Origin: a virus
Strand: one strand, 5' to 3'
DNA length: 39,750 bases
Virus record (IMG/VR): IMGVR_UViG_3300048927_000765
Span: 1-39,750 of that record
The notes beneath the pieces were generated by a model. It made no database searches and had not been told where the DNA came from. It worked only from the letters and a program-made list of their open reading frames with translations. Of the stretch, positions 14,740 to 23,142 are shown in pieces. The first letter of the stretch is position 1; every line of letters starts with the position of its first letter. The translations under genes and the position numbers were made by a program.

Positions 14740-15033
14740 ATGGCATGGTCCCAGCAATCGCGACACGCGCGCGGCTACGGCAAGGCATGGGACAAGCTGA
14801 GGGCAATCATCCTCACCCGCGATAAGCACCTGTGCCAGCGCTGCCTGCCGAAGGGCTTAGTCACTGCGGCGAACCAGGTGGATCACATCGTCCCCAAGGC
14901 CAAGGGTGGCACGGACAGTGAGGATAACCTTCAGGCGCTGTGCAAGCCCTGCCACGATGCAAAGACCATCGAAGATGCCGGCGGCACTGCCCGCGTTGAG
15001 ATCGGCGTTGACGGCTGGCCCGTTCAGAAATGA
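14740..15033 (+). CDS. HNH endonuclease, packaging-associated
   Basis: 97 residues with a textbook HNH/zinc arrangement: CxxC (C32, C35), the DHI core (D48-H49), an Asn at 63 and a second CxxCH (C68, C71, H72). Small HNH nucleases next to terminase genes work with TerL in cos-type phages such as HK97 to cut concatemers during packaging. It sits immediately before TerS and TerL, which supports that role. An AGGG lies about 9 bases upstream of the ATG. It begins the late rightward block. Confidence 0.93.
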   Translation: MAWSQQSRHARGYGKAWDKLRAIILTRDKHLCQRCLPKGLVTAANQVDHIVPKAKGGTDSEDNLQALCKPCHDAKTIEDAGGTARVEIGVDGWPVQK

Positions 15034-15043
15034 AGCCGAACCG

Positions 15044-15081
15044 CTGAATATTCATCCTGAGGGGGGGTATTCTGAATATTC
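15044..15081 (+). repeat. Paired direct repeat before TerS (candidate cos or terminase-binding site)
   Basis: CTGAATATTC occurs twice (15044-15053 and 15072-15081), 28 bases apart, each containing the palindrome GAATATTC. A run of seven G lies between them. This is the only non-coding interval (15034-15155) in the HNH-TerS-TerL segment, where cos sites commonly lie. Function is inferred from position. Confidence 0.35.
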
Positions 15082-15155
15082 GTGGGGTTGCTCCTCAGTA
15101 CCGCTACCGAACCAAATTTCGCACAAAACCAGATTGATTGTCTGAGAGGCCTAAT

Positions 15156-15557
15156 ATGGCGACCCGCGGCGCGAAGCCGAAACCGGCCAAGCTCCGCCTC
15201 GTCGACGGGACGCATCGAGCCACCCGCCACGGCGAAAGCGACAAGGCTGTGGAGGCGACCGAGGCAGCGGTTGAGGCCTTCGGCAAGTTGAAAAAGCCCG
15301 CGTCGGTGAAGGGCGCCGCCGCGACTGCATGGAAACGGTATATTGATCCGGCCGGCTGGCTGGACGGTTCGCGAGAGCCCGCCGCCATCGCCTTCTGCGA
15401 ACTGTGGAAGGAATTCCAGTTCAATCCCACCGGGTTCCCGGCGTCGAAGCACGGCCAGATGCGCGCCTACATGGCCGAGCTCGGCCTGACCGATGAACGC
15501 AATCGTGGAGACCATGGCAGCAAAAAGGAGGAAGACGAGTTCTTCGGTTCCGAATGA
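15156..15557 (+). CDS. terS: Terminase small subunit, P27 family
   Basis: 133 residues from the ATG at 15156, with GAGAGG six bases upstream. It shows the P27/HK97 small-terminase pattern: a basic MATRGAKPKPAKLRLVDGTH start, a helical middle (AATAWKRYIDPAGWLDGSRE) and a C-terminal KHGQMRAYMAELGLTDERNR. The protein recognises phage DNA and recruits TerL for packaging. The last 65 bases overlap the TerL gene in another frame, which is usual in this family. The acidic C-terminal tail (KKEEDEFFGSE) fits the known TerL-contacting tails. Confidence 0.92.
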   Translation: MATRGAKPKPAKLRLVDGTHRATRHGESDKAVEATEAAVEAFGKLKKPASVKGAAATAWKRYIDPAGWLDGSREPAAIAFCELWKEFQFNPTGFPASKHGQMRAYMAELGLTDERNRGDHGSKKEEDEFFGSE

Positions 15558-17388
15558 CCGAGGGACCAGGTACGCGCTGGACGTTGTCGCCGGAAAGATT
15601 GTCGCTGGCCCACACGTCCGCAACGCCTGCCGTCGCCACCTGGACGATCTGCAACGAGGCCACGAGCGGGGGCTGACCTACGACCTCGCGAAGGTCGAGC
15701 GAGTGTTTCGGTTTTTTGAGACCAGGTTGAGGCTAAATGGCGGGCAGTTCGAAGGGCGGCCCTTCAACCTGCACCCGTCGCAAGCTTTCAAACTCGGCTC
15801 GCTGTTCGGCTGGGTTCGCCCCGATGGCACGCGTCGCTTCCGACGCGCGTACATCGAGGAAGGCAAGGGCAACGGTAAGAGCCCGTTCGCTGGCGGTGTT
15901 GGCCTCTATGGCATGATGGCCGACAACGAGCCCGGCGCCGAGATCTACGCGGTGGCCGCTCATCGCGATCAGGCGAAGATCCTGTTTAACGACGCCGTCG
16001 CTATGGTCGATCAATCGCCGGACCTCGCGAAACGTATCACGCAGAGCGGCGGGCCGGGCCGCGTATTCAACATGGCGTGGCTCGCGAAAGGCTCGTTCTT
16101 CCGTCCGCTCAGTCGCAGCGCCGGCAAGTCGGGCTCCGGTCTGCGGCCACACATCGGCCTTGCTGACGAGCTCCACGAGCACCCCAACCGCGACGCGGTC
16201 GAGATGATCGAGCGCGGATTCAAGTTCCGTCTTCAGCCCCTGCTGCTGATGATCACCAACAGCGGCACCGACCGCAATTCGATCTGCTACGAGGAGCACG
16301 AGCACGCCGTCAGGGTCGCCGCCGGCACTACCACGCCGGGCGAGGACTTCGCCTACGTCGGCGAGGTTATCGACGACACCACTTTCAGCTTCGTCTGTTC
16401 GCTCGATCCCGGTGATGACCCGCTAAAAGATCCGTCGTGCTGGCCAAAGGCGAACCCGCTGCTCGGCACCATCCTTTCGCATGATTATCTCGAAGGCGTC
16501 GTTGCTCAGGCGAAGGCCATCCCGGGCAAGCTCAACGGCATCTTGCGCCTGCACTTCTGCCAATGGACCGACGCCGAGGCGGCGTGGATGTCGCGTGCAG
16601 TGCTGGAACCCTGCCTCGCCGATTTCGATCCTGCCATCCACCACGGCAAGAAAGTCGCGATCGGCATCGACCTGTCGCAGAGCCGCGACATCACGGCGAA
16701 GGCCAATGTCGTCGAGACTGGCAGCGTGGAAGTGGAAGTTGCGGTAGACGGCGAGATCCAGATCGTCGCGAAGCCGACTTACGATGCCTGGATTGAGGCC
16801 TGGACGCCGGGTGATACGCTTGATGCCCGCGCCCTCCGAGACAAGACGCCGTATGACGTCTGGGTGCGACAAGGCCACCTGGAGGCGCCGAAAGGCCAGA
16901 GCATCCGCTTTGACCACGTCGCCCAGGCGCTCGCCGACGACGATCGCAACTACGAGATCGTTGCAGCAGGGTATGACCGCTACGCGTTCCGGCAGTTCGA
17001 GAACGAGTGCAAGCAGATCGGGCTCAACGTCCAATTCGTCGAACATCCGCAGGGCGGAACGAAGAAGGGCAAGCCGACAGAGGCGATGGTCGAGGACGCC
17101 AAGTCCCGCGAGGTCGAACCCGAAGGGCTTTGGATGCCCGGCTCGGTCCGCGAGCTGGAAAGCGCGCTCATGGAAGGGCGCATACGCCTTCGCCGCAATC
17201 CGGTTCTGATCTCGGCAATGATGAGTGCGGTCACCGATGAGGACCGCTGGGGCAACTACTGGCTGGCAAAGGAGCGCGCGGTGAACAAGATCGACGCTGC
17301 CGTGGCTCTGTGCATGGCGATAGGGGTTGCGGCGAAGGTGCCGACTGCCGACAACATTGACGACTGGCTTGAAAGCCTCGCCCGGTGA
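15493..17388 (+). CDS. terL: Terminase large subunit, HK97 type
   Basis: 631 residues; an ATG at 15514 is an alternative start. The ATPase has a Walker A-like EEGKGNGKS (residues 122-130) and a Walker B region LADELHEHPN (about 224-233). The nuclease domain starts about 385 (VAIGIDLSQSRD) with acidic residues typical of RNase H-like terminase nucleases. It pumps DNA into the prohead and cuts it. Length is normal for TerL of HK97-like phages (about 550-630). It overlaps TerS by 65 bases and the portal GTG by 4 bases. Confidence 0.95.
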   Translation: MNAIVETMAAKRRKTSSSVPNDRGTRYALDVVAGKIVAGPHVRNACRRHLDDLQRGHERGLTYDLAKVERVFRFFETRLRLNGGQFEGRPFNLHPSQAFKLGSLFGWVRPDGTRRFRRAYIEEGKGNGKSPFAGGVGLYGMMADNEPGAEIYAVAAHRDQAKILFNDAVAMVDQSPDLAKRITQSGGPGRVFNMAWLAKGSFFRPLSRSAGKSGSGLRPHIGLADELHEHPNRDAVEMIERGFKFRLQPLLLMITNSGTDRNSICYEEHEHAVRVAAGTTTPGEDFAYVGEVIDDTTFSFVCSLDPGDDPLKDPSCWPKANPLLGTILSHDYLEGVVAQAKAIPGKLNGILRLHFCQWTDAEAAWMSRAVLEPCLADFDPAIHHGKKVAIGIDLSQSRDITAKANVVETGSVEVEVAVDGEIQIVAKPTYDAWIEAWTPGDTLDARALRDKTPYDVWVRQGHLEAPKGQSIRFDHVAQALADDDRNYEIVAAGYDRYAFRQFENECKQIGLNVQFVEHPQGGTKKGKPTEAMVEDAKSREVEPEGLWMPGSVRELESALMEGRIRLRRNPVLISAMMSAVTDEDRWGNYWLAKERAVNKIDAAVALCMAIGVAAKVPTADNIDDWLESLAR

Positions 17389-18623
17389 ATTGGCTCCAAA
17401 ATGTTCTCGCCTGGTGCGGCATTCCTGTGGGCGGGCAGGATGGTGACAATTTCCGTACGGGTCGTATCACGACCGAGCGCAATAGCGACAGCGCCGCATC
17501 GTCTGAAGCCTCGGCACTCGGGCTTTCCGCCACTTGGGCGTGCGTCAACTTCTGGGCCGGAAATATCGCGGGCTTGCCGGTCACGGTTTACCGCAAAGGG
17601 CCGGATGGCATCGCCGTAGAGGCCAGAGACCATCCCCTGTTCTGGATCCTGCACGACAGCCCGAACTACGACCAGTCGGCGTACGATTTCTGGGAGTTCA
17701 TGTGCGCCTGCCTGGAGCTCCACGGCAACGCCTACGCCGAGATCGAGAAGCGATCTGACGGAACCATCCAGTCGCTGACCCCGATCCGGCCCGACATCGT
17801 CAACGTGCGCCGGCTGGCATCAGGAGAGCTCGAGTACCGGTGGGAGGCCGACGGACGTCGCGCGGTGCTGACGCAGGAGGGTGTTCTGCACATTCGCGGG
17901 TTCGGCGGCGGGCCGCTCGGCGGGCTTTCGCCGTTGCAGGTATGCCGTCGCACATTCGGATCAGCGATCGCTACAGACCGAGCCGCGAACGCCATGTTCG
18001 CCAATGGTGCGCGTCCGTCAGGCATCCTGTCGACCGACAAGGCGCTGACCGGCGATCAACGCCCCAAGCTGGAGGGGCTGCTGCAAGAGAAGTTTGTCGG
18101 CGCCGCCAATTCGGGCCGCCCGATGGTGCTCGACAACGGCGTGAAGTGGGAGCAGCTCTCGATCAGCCCTGCGGACGCGGAAATGCTGGAAAGCCGGCAA
18201 TTCAGCGTCGAAGACATCTGCCGCATCTTCGAAGTGGATCCTCACTTGGTCGGCCATACCGCCGGGAACACCCAGCTGGGCAGCAGCATCGGCGACCAAA
18301 CCCTATCCCTGCTCAAGTTCAAGATGCGCAAGCGGTTGAAGCGGATCGAAGGCGCTTTGGAAAAGCAGCTGCTCGCCACTGCGGACCGCCGCGCTGGCGT
18401 TTCGATCGAGTTCAATGTCGAAGGGTTTCTCCGCGCCGACAGCGCCGGACGAGCCTCCTACTACGACATCATGAAGCAGTTCATGACCAAGAACGAGATC
18501 CGCGCCCTCGAAGGCTTGAAGCCGGTCGAAGGGGGTGACGTCCTGTTGACGCAGATGCAGGATGTGCCGCTTGCCCAGGCTATCGCGGGGCCAACGGAGA
18601 AGATCGATGACCGAACGCAATGA
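17385..18623 (+). CDS. Portal protein, HK97 family
   Basis: 412 residues from a GTG that overlaps the TerL stop (GTGA). Recognisable family segments are ATWACVNFWAGNIAGLPVTV near the N-terminus, then HPLFWILHDSPNYDQSAYDF and LHGNAYAEIEKR. Further on come HIRGFGGGPLGGLSPL and the C-terminal FSVEDICRIFEVDPHLVG. Dodecamers form the DNA channel at the head vertex and bind TerL. Size matches HK97 portal (about 400-430). It overlaps the next small gene by 17 bases. Confidence 0.94.
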   Translation: MNWLQNVLAWCGIPVGGQDGDNFRTGRITTERNSDSAASSEASALGLSATWACVNFWAGNIAGLPVTVYRKGPDGIAVEARDHPLFWILHDSPNYDQSAYDFWEFMCACLELHGNAYAEIEKRSDGTIQSLTPIRPDIVNVRRLASGELEYRWEADGRRAVLTQEGVLHIRGFGGGPLGGLSPLQVCRRTFGSAIATDRAANAMFANGARPSGILSTDKALTGDQRPKLEGLLQEKFVGAANSGRPMVLDNGVKWEQLSISPADAEMLESRQFSVEDICRIFEVDPHLVGHTAGNTQLGSSIGDQTLSLLKFKMRKRLKRIEGALEKQLLATADRRAGVSIEFNVEGFLRADSAGRASYYDIMKQFMTKNEIRALEGLKPVEGGDVLLTQMQDVPLAQAIAGPTEKIDDRTQ

Positions 18624-18807
18624 AGACGAGGCCGCCAAGCTGGCCGATCACATGGCCAAGCTGCAAGCGGCTGGTGCCGTGCAGATGACCCCCGAGGAGA
18701 TCCTCGCGGGGCAGTCGCAGGCAGGCGTGCCGCGCCCGGCTTTTCTCAAGGACGATGAAGACGACGGCTCCGTTCACAAGGTGCCGATTGGCAGAGGTAC
18801 AACATGA
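18607..18807 (+). CDS. Small acidic protein between portal and protease
   Basis: 66 residues from the ATG at 18607, overlapping the portal 3' end by 17 bases and the protease ATG by 4 bases. It starts MTERNEDEAAKLADHMAKLQ and ends in an acidic stretch (FLKDDEDDGSVHKVPIGRGT). No family is recognised. The tight overlaps and head-gene position suggest a head-assembly accessory role. Similar short genes sit between portal and protease in related phages. Confidence 0.65.
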   Translation: MTERNEDEAAKLADHMAKLQAAGAVQMTPEEILAGQSQAGVPRPAFLKDDEDDGSVHKVPIGRGTT

Positions 18808-19427
18808 ACGAACTCGACTTCGCCCTCGATGTGAAAGCCATCGGCGAGGATGGCGAGATCGAAGGCCTTGCTGTCGGCTACGGCAACATGGATCACGGCG
18901 GGGATGTCGTGCTGCCAGGCGCGATCAGCGCGTCAGTCGCAGGTCGGAAGTCACTGCCGATGCTCCTCTTCCACGACCATAAGCGCCCGATCGGCGTCTG
19001 GACCGAGTTCAAGGAGATCGGCGAAGGTCTGCTGGTCAAGGGGCGCTTCGACGACACTCAGGATGGCCGAGAAGCCAAGGTCCGCGCGCGCAACGGATCT
19101 CTCGGCGGCCTGTCGATGGGCTTCAAGACCATCAAGCATCGGTTCGAGGGCAAGGCACGGCACCTGCTTGAGGTCGCGCTGCACGAAATTTCGCTGGTTA
19201 CGATCCCGATGAACGATCGGACGCGCGTTCTCAGCGTCAAGGACATACTGGACAGCGGCGGTGTGCCGACTGTCCGCCAGTTTGAGAGCTTCCTGCGGGA
19301 TGCAGGCGGCTTCTCGAAGAGCACGGCGGCGCAATTCGCGTCGGCCTGCAAGCCGCATCTTCGGGGGGAGCCCGAGGCGAAGGCAAACGACGATCTGCGT
19401 GAATTCCTGACCGGACTCCGCGGCTAA
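18804..19427 (+). CDS. HK97-type prohead protease (S78)
   Basis: 207 residues. A beta-rich N-terminal domain carries GLAVGYGNMDHGGDVVLPGA. The likely catalytic His57 is in LLFHDHKRPIGVW, and the nucleophile Ser104 is in SLGGLSMGFK. EISLVTIPMND follows. This herpesvirus-type serine protease cleaves scaffold domains and itself during head maturation. The C-terminal ~60 residues are helical and may be a targeting or self-cleaved tail. It lies upstream of the capsid gene, whose own N-terminal domain is the expected substrate. Confidence 0.93.
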   Translation: MNELDFALDVKAIGEDGEIEGLAVGYGNMDHGGDVVLPGAISASVAGRKSLPMLLFHDHKRPIGVWTEFKEIGEGLLVKGRFDDTQDGREAKVRARNGSLGGLSMGFKTIKHRFEGKARHLLEVALHEISLVTIPMNDRTRVLSVKDILDSGGVPTVRQFESFLRDAGGFSKSTAAQFASACKPHLRGEPEAKANDDLREFLTGLRG

Positions 19428-19459
19428 TCCTTCCTCTCTGCCTGGAAAGGGCAATCCAA

Positions 19460-20674
19460 ATGACGACCGAGACCAAGTCGGTGGCCGAGCTGGCCGCCGA
19501 GACGAAAGCGCTGTTCGAAACGAAGCTCGACGAAGTGAAGGGCATCGCAGAGGACGCGATCGGCAAGGCGCGCGCCGGCGAAGAGCTCAGCAAGTCGAAC
19601 AAGGAGATCGCCGACCAGGCGCTCACCGGCATGAACGAGCTCAAGTCTGCTTTCCAGGAACTGGAGCAGAAGGCGCTGCGCCGCGGGAACACCGGGCCGG
19701 AACGGCAGCCGACGATCGGCGAGCAGTATGTCGAAAGCGACGAGTACAAGTCCGCTTTCGCCAACGGCGCCCGCCAGGGCCAGAACGTCGGCATCGAGGT
19801 CAAGGCCATCACCAGCCTGACCACGGATGCCGACGGCTCGGCTGGTGACCTGGTCCGCTCGGACCGCGTGCAGTCGCCGATGCAGATGCTGCCCAATCGT
19901 CAGCTGACGATCCGCAACCTGATCGCTCCGGGGCAGACCGCGTCCAGCTCGATCGAGTACGTTCAGGAGACGGGCTTCACCAACAACGCCGGCATGGTGG
20001 CCGAGGGGACGCTGAAGCCGGAATCCAGCCTGAAGCTCGACCTCAAGAACGCCCCGGTCCGCAAGATCGCGCACTGGTTCCTCGCCTCGGCCGAGATCTT
20101 GGCAGATGCCCCCGGCCTTCGCTCGATGATCGACAACCGTCTGCGCTACGGCCTGGCGTTCGTCGAAGACGTGCAGCTTCTGAAGGGTGACGGCACCGGG
20201 CAGAACCTGACCGGTATCAAGCCCCAGGCCGCGGACTACGCGGTGCCGGCAGGGCTCACCGGCTTTGCCACTCCGTCGATGATCGACAAGTTGCGCATCG
20301 CTCAGTTGCAGGTCGCTCTCGCGCTGTATCCGGCGGACGGTCAGGTTCTGCACCCGATCGACTGGGCCATGATCGAGATGATGAAGGACGGCGAAGGCCG
20401 CTACCTCATCGGCAATCCGCAAGGCACCCTGGCCCCGACCCTGTGGGGCCTGCCCGTCGTGCCGTCGATGGCGCAGACTGTCGGCGAGTTCACGGTCGGG
20501 GCGTGGGGCATGGGCGCGCAGCTGTTCGATCGCGAGCAGTCCGGCGTGCTCGTCTCGACGGAAGATGGTGACAACTTCCGCCGCAACATGGTCACCGTGC
20601 TGGCCGAGGAGCGTCTGGCGCTGACCGTCTACCGCCCCGAGGCCTTCGTGGACGGCACCTTCGCCAACGCCTGA
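19460..20674 (+). CDS. Major capsid protein, HK97 fold
   Basis: 404 residues. The first ~95 residues are a charged coiled-coil (ELAAETKALFETKLDEVKGI and onward), equivalent to the HK97 delta scaffold domain, removed by the upstream protease. The mature part begins near the RRGNTGPERQPTIGEQYVES stretch. It has typical HK97 segments: SIEYVQETGFTNNAG, EGTLKPESSLKLDL, a KIAHWFLASAEILAD helix, and LLKGDGTGQNLTGI in the loop. No separate scaffold gene is seen, in line with this fusion design. The ribosome site GGAAAGGG precedes the ATG. Confidence 0.95.
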   Translation: MTTETKSVAELAAETKALFETKLDEVKGIAEDAIGKARAGEELSKSNKEIADQALTGMNELKSAFQELEQKALRRGNTGPERQPTIGEQYVESDEYKSAFANGARQGQNVGIEVKAITSLTTDADGSAGDLVRSDRVQSPMQMLPNRQLTIRNLIAPGQTASSSIEYVQETGFTNNAGMVAEGTLKPESSLKLDLKNAPVRKIAHWFLASAEILADAPGLRSMIDNRLRYGLAFVEDVQLLKGDGTGQNLTGIKPQAADYAVPAGLTGFATPSMIDKLRIAQLQVALALYPADGQVLHPIDWAMIEMMKDGEGRYLIGNPQGTLAPTLWGLPVVPSMAQTVGEFTVGAWGMGAQLFDREQSGVLVSTEDGDNFRRNMVTVLAEERLALTVYRPEAFVDGTFANA

Positions 20675-20681
20675 TCTTGAT

Positions 20682-20707
20682 GAGGGGCGGGCCCGCGCCT
20701 GCCCCTC
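20682..20707 (+). repeat. Hairpin after the capsid gene
   Basis: GAGGGGC (20682-20688) and GCCCCTC (20701-20707) form a perfect 7-bp stem with a 12-base GC-rich loop, starting 8 bases after the capsid stop. No U-run follows, so it looks more like an mRNA stabiliser or attenuator than a full terminator. Its position could help set high capsid output relative to downstream genes. Confidence 0.4.
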
Positions 20708-20725
20708 CAACGATGGAGCAACGTC

Positions 20726-21013
20726 ATGGCAGACAAGAAAAGCTACACGGTCCACCGCGCCATGCACGGCGACGGAAAGGACTATGCCCGCGGCGACACC
20801 CGCGAACTGACCGAAGTCGAGGCAGCGCCTCTCGTGAAGACCGGAGCGCTGTCCCTGAAGGGCGAAGACCCTGCAGCGCGCGAAGCTGCAGTGCGCCATA
20901 CTTTCGGGCAGGAGCCCAGCCAGGTGAACGAAGGCGGCTACACCACTGCCACCGGCGAAGGCGTAAAGCTGAAGTCGGCCCCCGCCAGCAAGCCGGCTCG
21001 CGGAACGAAGTAA
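20726..21013 (+). CDS. Small head-region hypothetical protein
   Basis: 95 residues starting MADKKSYTVHRAMHGDGKDY. The N-terminal ~45 residues (ARGDTRELTEVEAAPLVKTG) resemble the short domain seen in phage proteins that follow the capsid gene, where a residue string like this often describes a small beta fold. The C-terminal half is Ala/Lys-rich (KLKSAPASKPARGTK) and probably disordered. It is followed directly by the connector GTG with no gap. Possibly a head decoration or connector accessory; not proven. Confidence 0.68.
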   Translation: MADKKSYTVHRAMHGDGKDYARGDTRELTEVEAAPLVKTGALSLKGEDPAAREAAVRHTFGQEPSQVNEGGYTTATGEGVKLKSAPASKPARGTK

Positions 21014-21508
21014 GTGACTGTCGACCTCGCCCTAGCCAAGCAGCAATGTCGCGTCCTTCACAGCCGGGAGGATGTGTTGATCACCACGTACCTTGCTGCG
21101 GCGAAGGCGTGGGTCGAAAAGTACACCGGCAAGAAGGTTTCGCGAGGCGAGGTGACGCAGGAGATTGAAGGCTTCTGTGGCAACTTCGTCCTCGTCTGGG
21201 GACCCGACTGTGCTGATCCGGTCGTTACGTACACAGATGACGACGGTGTCGATCAGCAGATTAACGATGCTCGCATCGTCGGCGACCGCCTCTTGCCGCC
21301 GCCCAGCGGCTGGCCATACTTCGGCGCGCCGCGTACCCTCCGGCTGAGTTATACTGCGGGCTTTGTAGAAACGCCTGGCGACCTCGATGCTGCTGTTCTC
21401 CTGCTGGTCGCCGACTTCTACAACAATCGCGAGGCCGGCGCGGCTACCGCAGCCACCAGCGCGGCGGTTGAATCGCTTTGCGATCAGTATCGGCTGATGC
21501 GAGTATGA
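21014..21508 (+). CDS. Head-tail connector, gp6-like
   Basis: 164 residues from a GTG that immediately follows the previous stop. It shows the HK97 gp6-type pattern: LALAKQQCRVLHSREDVLIT near the N-terminus, TYLAAAKAWVEKYTGKKVSR, then a beta middle and a C-terminal helix VLLLVADFYNNREA. Such proteins form the ring below the portal that receives the tail. Order (capsid, small gene, connector, adaptor) matches HK97-like phages. It overlaps the next gene by 4 bases. Confidence 0.86.
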   Translation: MTVDLALAKQQCRVLHSREDVLITTYLAAAKAWVEKYTGKKVSRGEVTQEIEGFCGNFVLVWGPDCADPVVTYTDDDGVDQQINDARIVGDRLLPPPSGWPYFGAPRTLRLSYTAGFVETPGDLDAAVLLLVADFYNNREAGAATAATSAAVESLCDQYRLMRV

Positions 21509-21858
21509 CGGCCAGCGCGCGCGACACCTTCATCACGTTCGAGACACGTGAGACGACGAAGGACGCGAACTACGGGACCAACGTCGAGGAACGCTGGGTC
21601 AAGGCCTCGGAAGCGTGGGCGGAGGTCCAGGACGTGCTTCCTTCGCGCGGCGAGAACATCGACGACAGCCTGACCATTCAGCGCCGCCCGGCGCGGATCC
21701 GCATCGACTATTTCGACGGCACCGACGTCACCGCTGACATGCGCATCGACATCGATGGCCGCAAGCTCCGCATCGTTTCCGGTCCGGCCGAGAAGGGCCG
21801 CCGGAAGGAATGGGAGATGATGGCCGAGGAACTGAGCACGGAGGGCCACGAGCCGTGA
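21505..21858 (+). CDS. Head-tail joining/head-closure protein
   Basis: 117 residues from the ATG at 21505 (overlap ATGA). Beta-rich pattern typical of the phage head-tail adaptor family (SPP1 gp16 / HK97 gp7 type): FITFETRETTKDANYGTNVE, EAWAEVQDVLPSRGEN, then RIRIDYFDGTDVTADMRIDI and GRKLRIVSGPAEKGRRKEW. It closes the head after packaging and forms the tail interface. It is positioned directly after the gp6-like connector, as expected. Confidence 0.84.
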   Translation: MTASARDTFITFETRETTKDANYGTNVEERWVKASEAWAEVQDVLPSRGENIDDSLTIQRRPARIRIDYFDGTDVTADMRIDIDGRKLRIVSGPAEKGRRKEWEMMAEELSTEGHEP

Positions 21859-22172
21859 GCGACAGCGATTATCACATGGTTGAGTTCCACCCGGCCGACG
21901 GTGGGCCTATGCAGTTGGTCCGCGGGCGGAAGAAGACCGAAGCCGAAATGCAGGCCGATGCCGAAGCGGCAGCCGAGCATGAAGAGCCTGCGGGCCTTTT
22001 GGTACGGATCATCGGAGACTGCATCACGCCATGCGGCAAGGCGATTTTGCTGTGCGACCAGCATGGTAACACATTGCCCGGGCAGGTGCGTGCCTTACTG
22101 GATCAAACCTTGGAGCGAACGGAAATTACCGTGACGTTCCTGGTGGACGGCCAAGAAGTGAGCTTCGGATGA
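21855..22172 (+). CDS. Hypothetical protein in the connector block
   Basis: 105 residues from GTG at 21855, overlapping the previous stop (GTGA). It starts VSDSDYHMVEFHPADGGPMQ, has a charged helix (RKKTEAEMQADAEAAAEHEE) and a C-terminal LLVRIIGDCITPCGKAILLC then RTEITVTFLVDGQEVSFG. No known head-tail family is obvious, and it interrupts the usual HK97 order (adaptor, gp10, DUF3168). It overlaps the next ATG by 4 bases. It may be a phage accessory factor translated with the connector genes. Confidence 0.68.
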   Translation: MSDSDYHMVEFHPADGGPMQLVRGRKKTEAEMQADAEAAAEHEEPAGLLVRIIGDCITPCGKAILLCDQHGNTLPGQVRALLDQTLERTEITVTFLVDGQEVSFG

Positions 22173-22735
22173 GCCGCAACTTTCCTGTTTCCGGTGGCAA
22201 GGCTCTTGAGGCGGCGCTGACTGCCGTCGGTAAGCGCGTCGCGACGCAGGCCATTCGATCCGGCCTCACTGCGGCTGCAAACCCGGTCCTCGCTGAGGCG
22301 AAGCTCCGGGCGAGTGGCTGGTCGTCCAAGGTTGCGGCCGCGATCACCAAGGGATCGTCGCGGAAGAATCAGGACGGCACCTTTTCGATCAGAATCTATG
22401 TCGATGAGCGTAAGCCCGACGGCTATCTCGGTATTTTCGGCGAATACGGCGTCGCGCCGCACCTCATCGCCCGCACTGGAGCGAAGCAGGGCCGCGTCGC
22501 CGTTCGGAAGGCAGCCGAAGGGTCAGGCAAGGTCCCGCTGCGCCCGATGAAAATCGGTGACCGCTTCGTTTCCGGCATCATTCATCATCCCGGCCACGTC
22601 GCGCATCCTTTCATGCGCGTTGCGCTCGACACGGCTGCGGAAGCGTCCATTGCAGCCTTTCGGGACAAGGTCGTGTCGGCCATCGAGAAGAAGACCGGCT
22701 TCAACGCCCTGGCGGGCATGGACGAGGCGGCCTGA
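22169..22735 (+). CDS. HK97-gp10-like tail component
   Basis: 188 residues. Family-type features are an N-terminal helical region (GGKALEAALTAVGKRVATQA), a middle beta section with DGYLGIFGEYGVAPH, and the HPGHVAHPFMRVALDTAAEA segment near the C-terminus. gp10-like proteins act at the head-tail interface and are essential for tail completion. It is larger than typical HK97 gp10 (about 130-150), with an added C-terminal helix. It overlaps its neighbours by 4 and 1 bases. Confidence 0.82.
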   Translation: MSRNFPVSGGKALEAALTAVGKRVATQAIRSGLTAAANPVLAEAKLRASGWSSKVAAAITKGSSRKNQDGTFSIRIYVDERKPDGYLGIFGEYGVAPHLIARTGAKQGRVAVRKAAEGSGKVPLRPMKIGDRFVSGIIHHPGHVAHPFMRVALDTAAEASIAAFRDKVVSAIEKKTGFNALAGMDEAA

Positions 22736-23142
22736 TGGACGGAATTGTCGCCGTGCGATCGGTCCTGATCGCCGATGAGCCGCTCGCATTGCTTGTCGCG
22801 GAAGACGATATCGCGGCGGGACCGCGTCCTTTCAGTAGCCTGCTGGGATCTGTTTCACTGGTCAGCGTATCGAAGGTCGACCGTAACATTCCCGATCCCG
22901 GCGAGTGGCGCCATGTCCGCGAGCGGGTGCAGGCTACTGTCCAGGCTCGCAACTATCCCGAGCAAAAGGCGATCCTACGCGCCGTGCGCAAGGCCGCCGC
23001 CGACCGGCTCTATCCCGAGGTGCCGGGCATCCGCGACGTCACAATCCACACCGAACCGGCTGGACCGGACTTCATGATCGAAACCGCCTCGGTCTGGTGC
23101 GGAACCCAGGATTTCATCGTCACCTATTCGGAGCCACGCTGA
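22735..23142 (+). CDS. Tail terminator-type protein (DUF3168-like)
   Basis: 135 residues. The order and sequence resemble gp11/DUF3168 tail-completion proteins: an opening MDGIVAVRSVLIADEPLALL, a middle SLVSVSKVDRNIPDPGEW, then RVQATVQARNYPEQKAILRA and a final VWCGTQDFIVTYSEP strand. These proteins cap the tail tube and connect it to the head. It overlaps the upstream gene by one base (TGATG) and the next by one base. The family call rests mainly on position plus this strand pattern. Confidence 0.72.
   Translation: MDGIVAVRSVLIADEPLALLVAEDDIAAGPRPFSSLLGSVSLVSVSKVDRNIPDPGEWRHVRERVQATVQARNYPEQKAILRAVRKAAADRLYPEVPGIRDVTIHTEPAGPDFMIETASVWCGTQDFIVTYSEPR

Noticed and set aside
14604-14825. Short frame with GAGGAGG before an ATG at 14669 upstream of the HNH gene
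   Set aside because: The ribosome-like site is good, but the product (Pro/Arg-rich, about 50 residues) runs into the HNH gene out of frame and looks like a shadow.
19424-20899. 491-residue minus-strand frame over the capsid gene
   Set aside because: It is a shadow of the HK97 capsid gene; composition is skewed to Arg/Leu/Asp and no motif is present.
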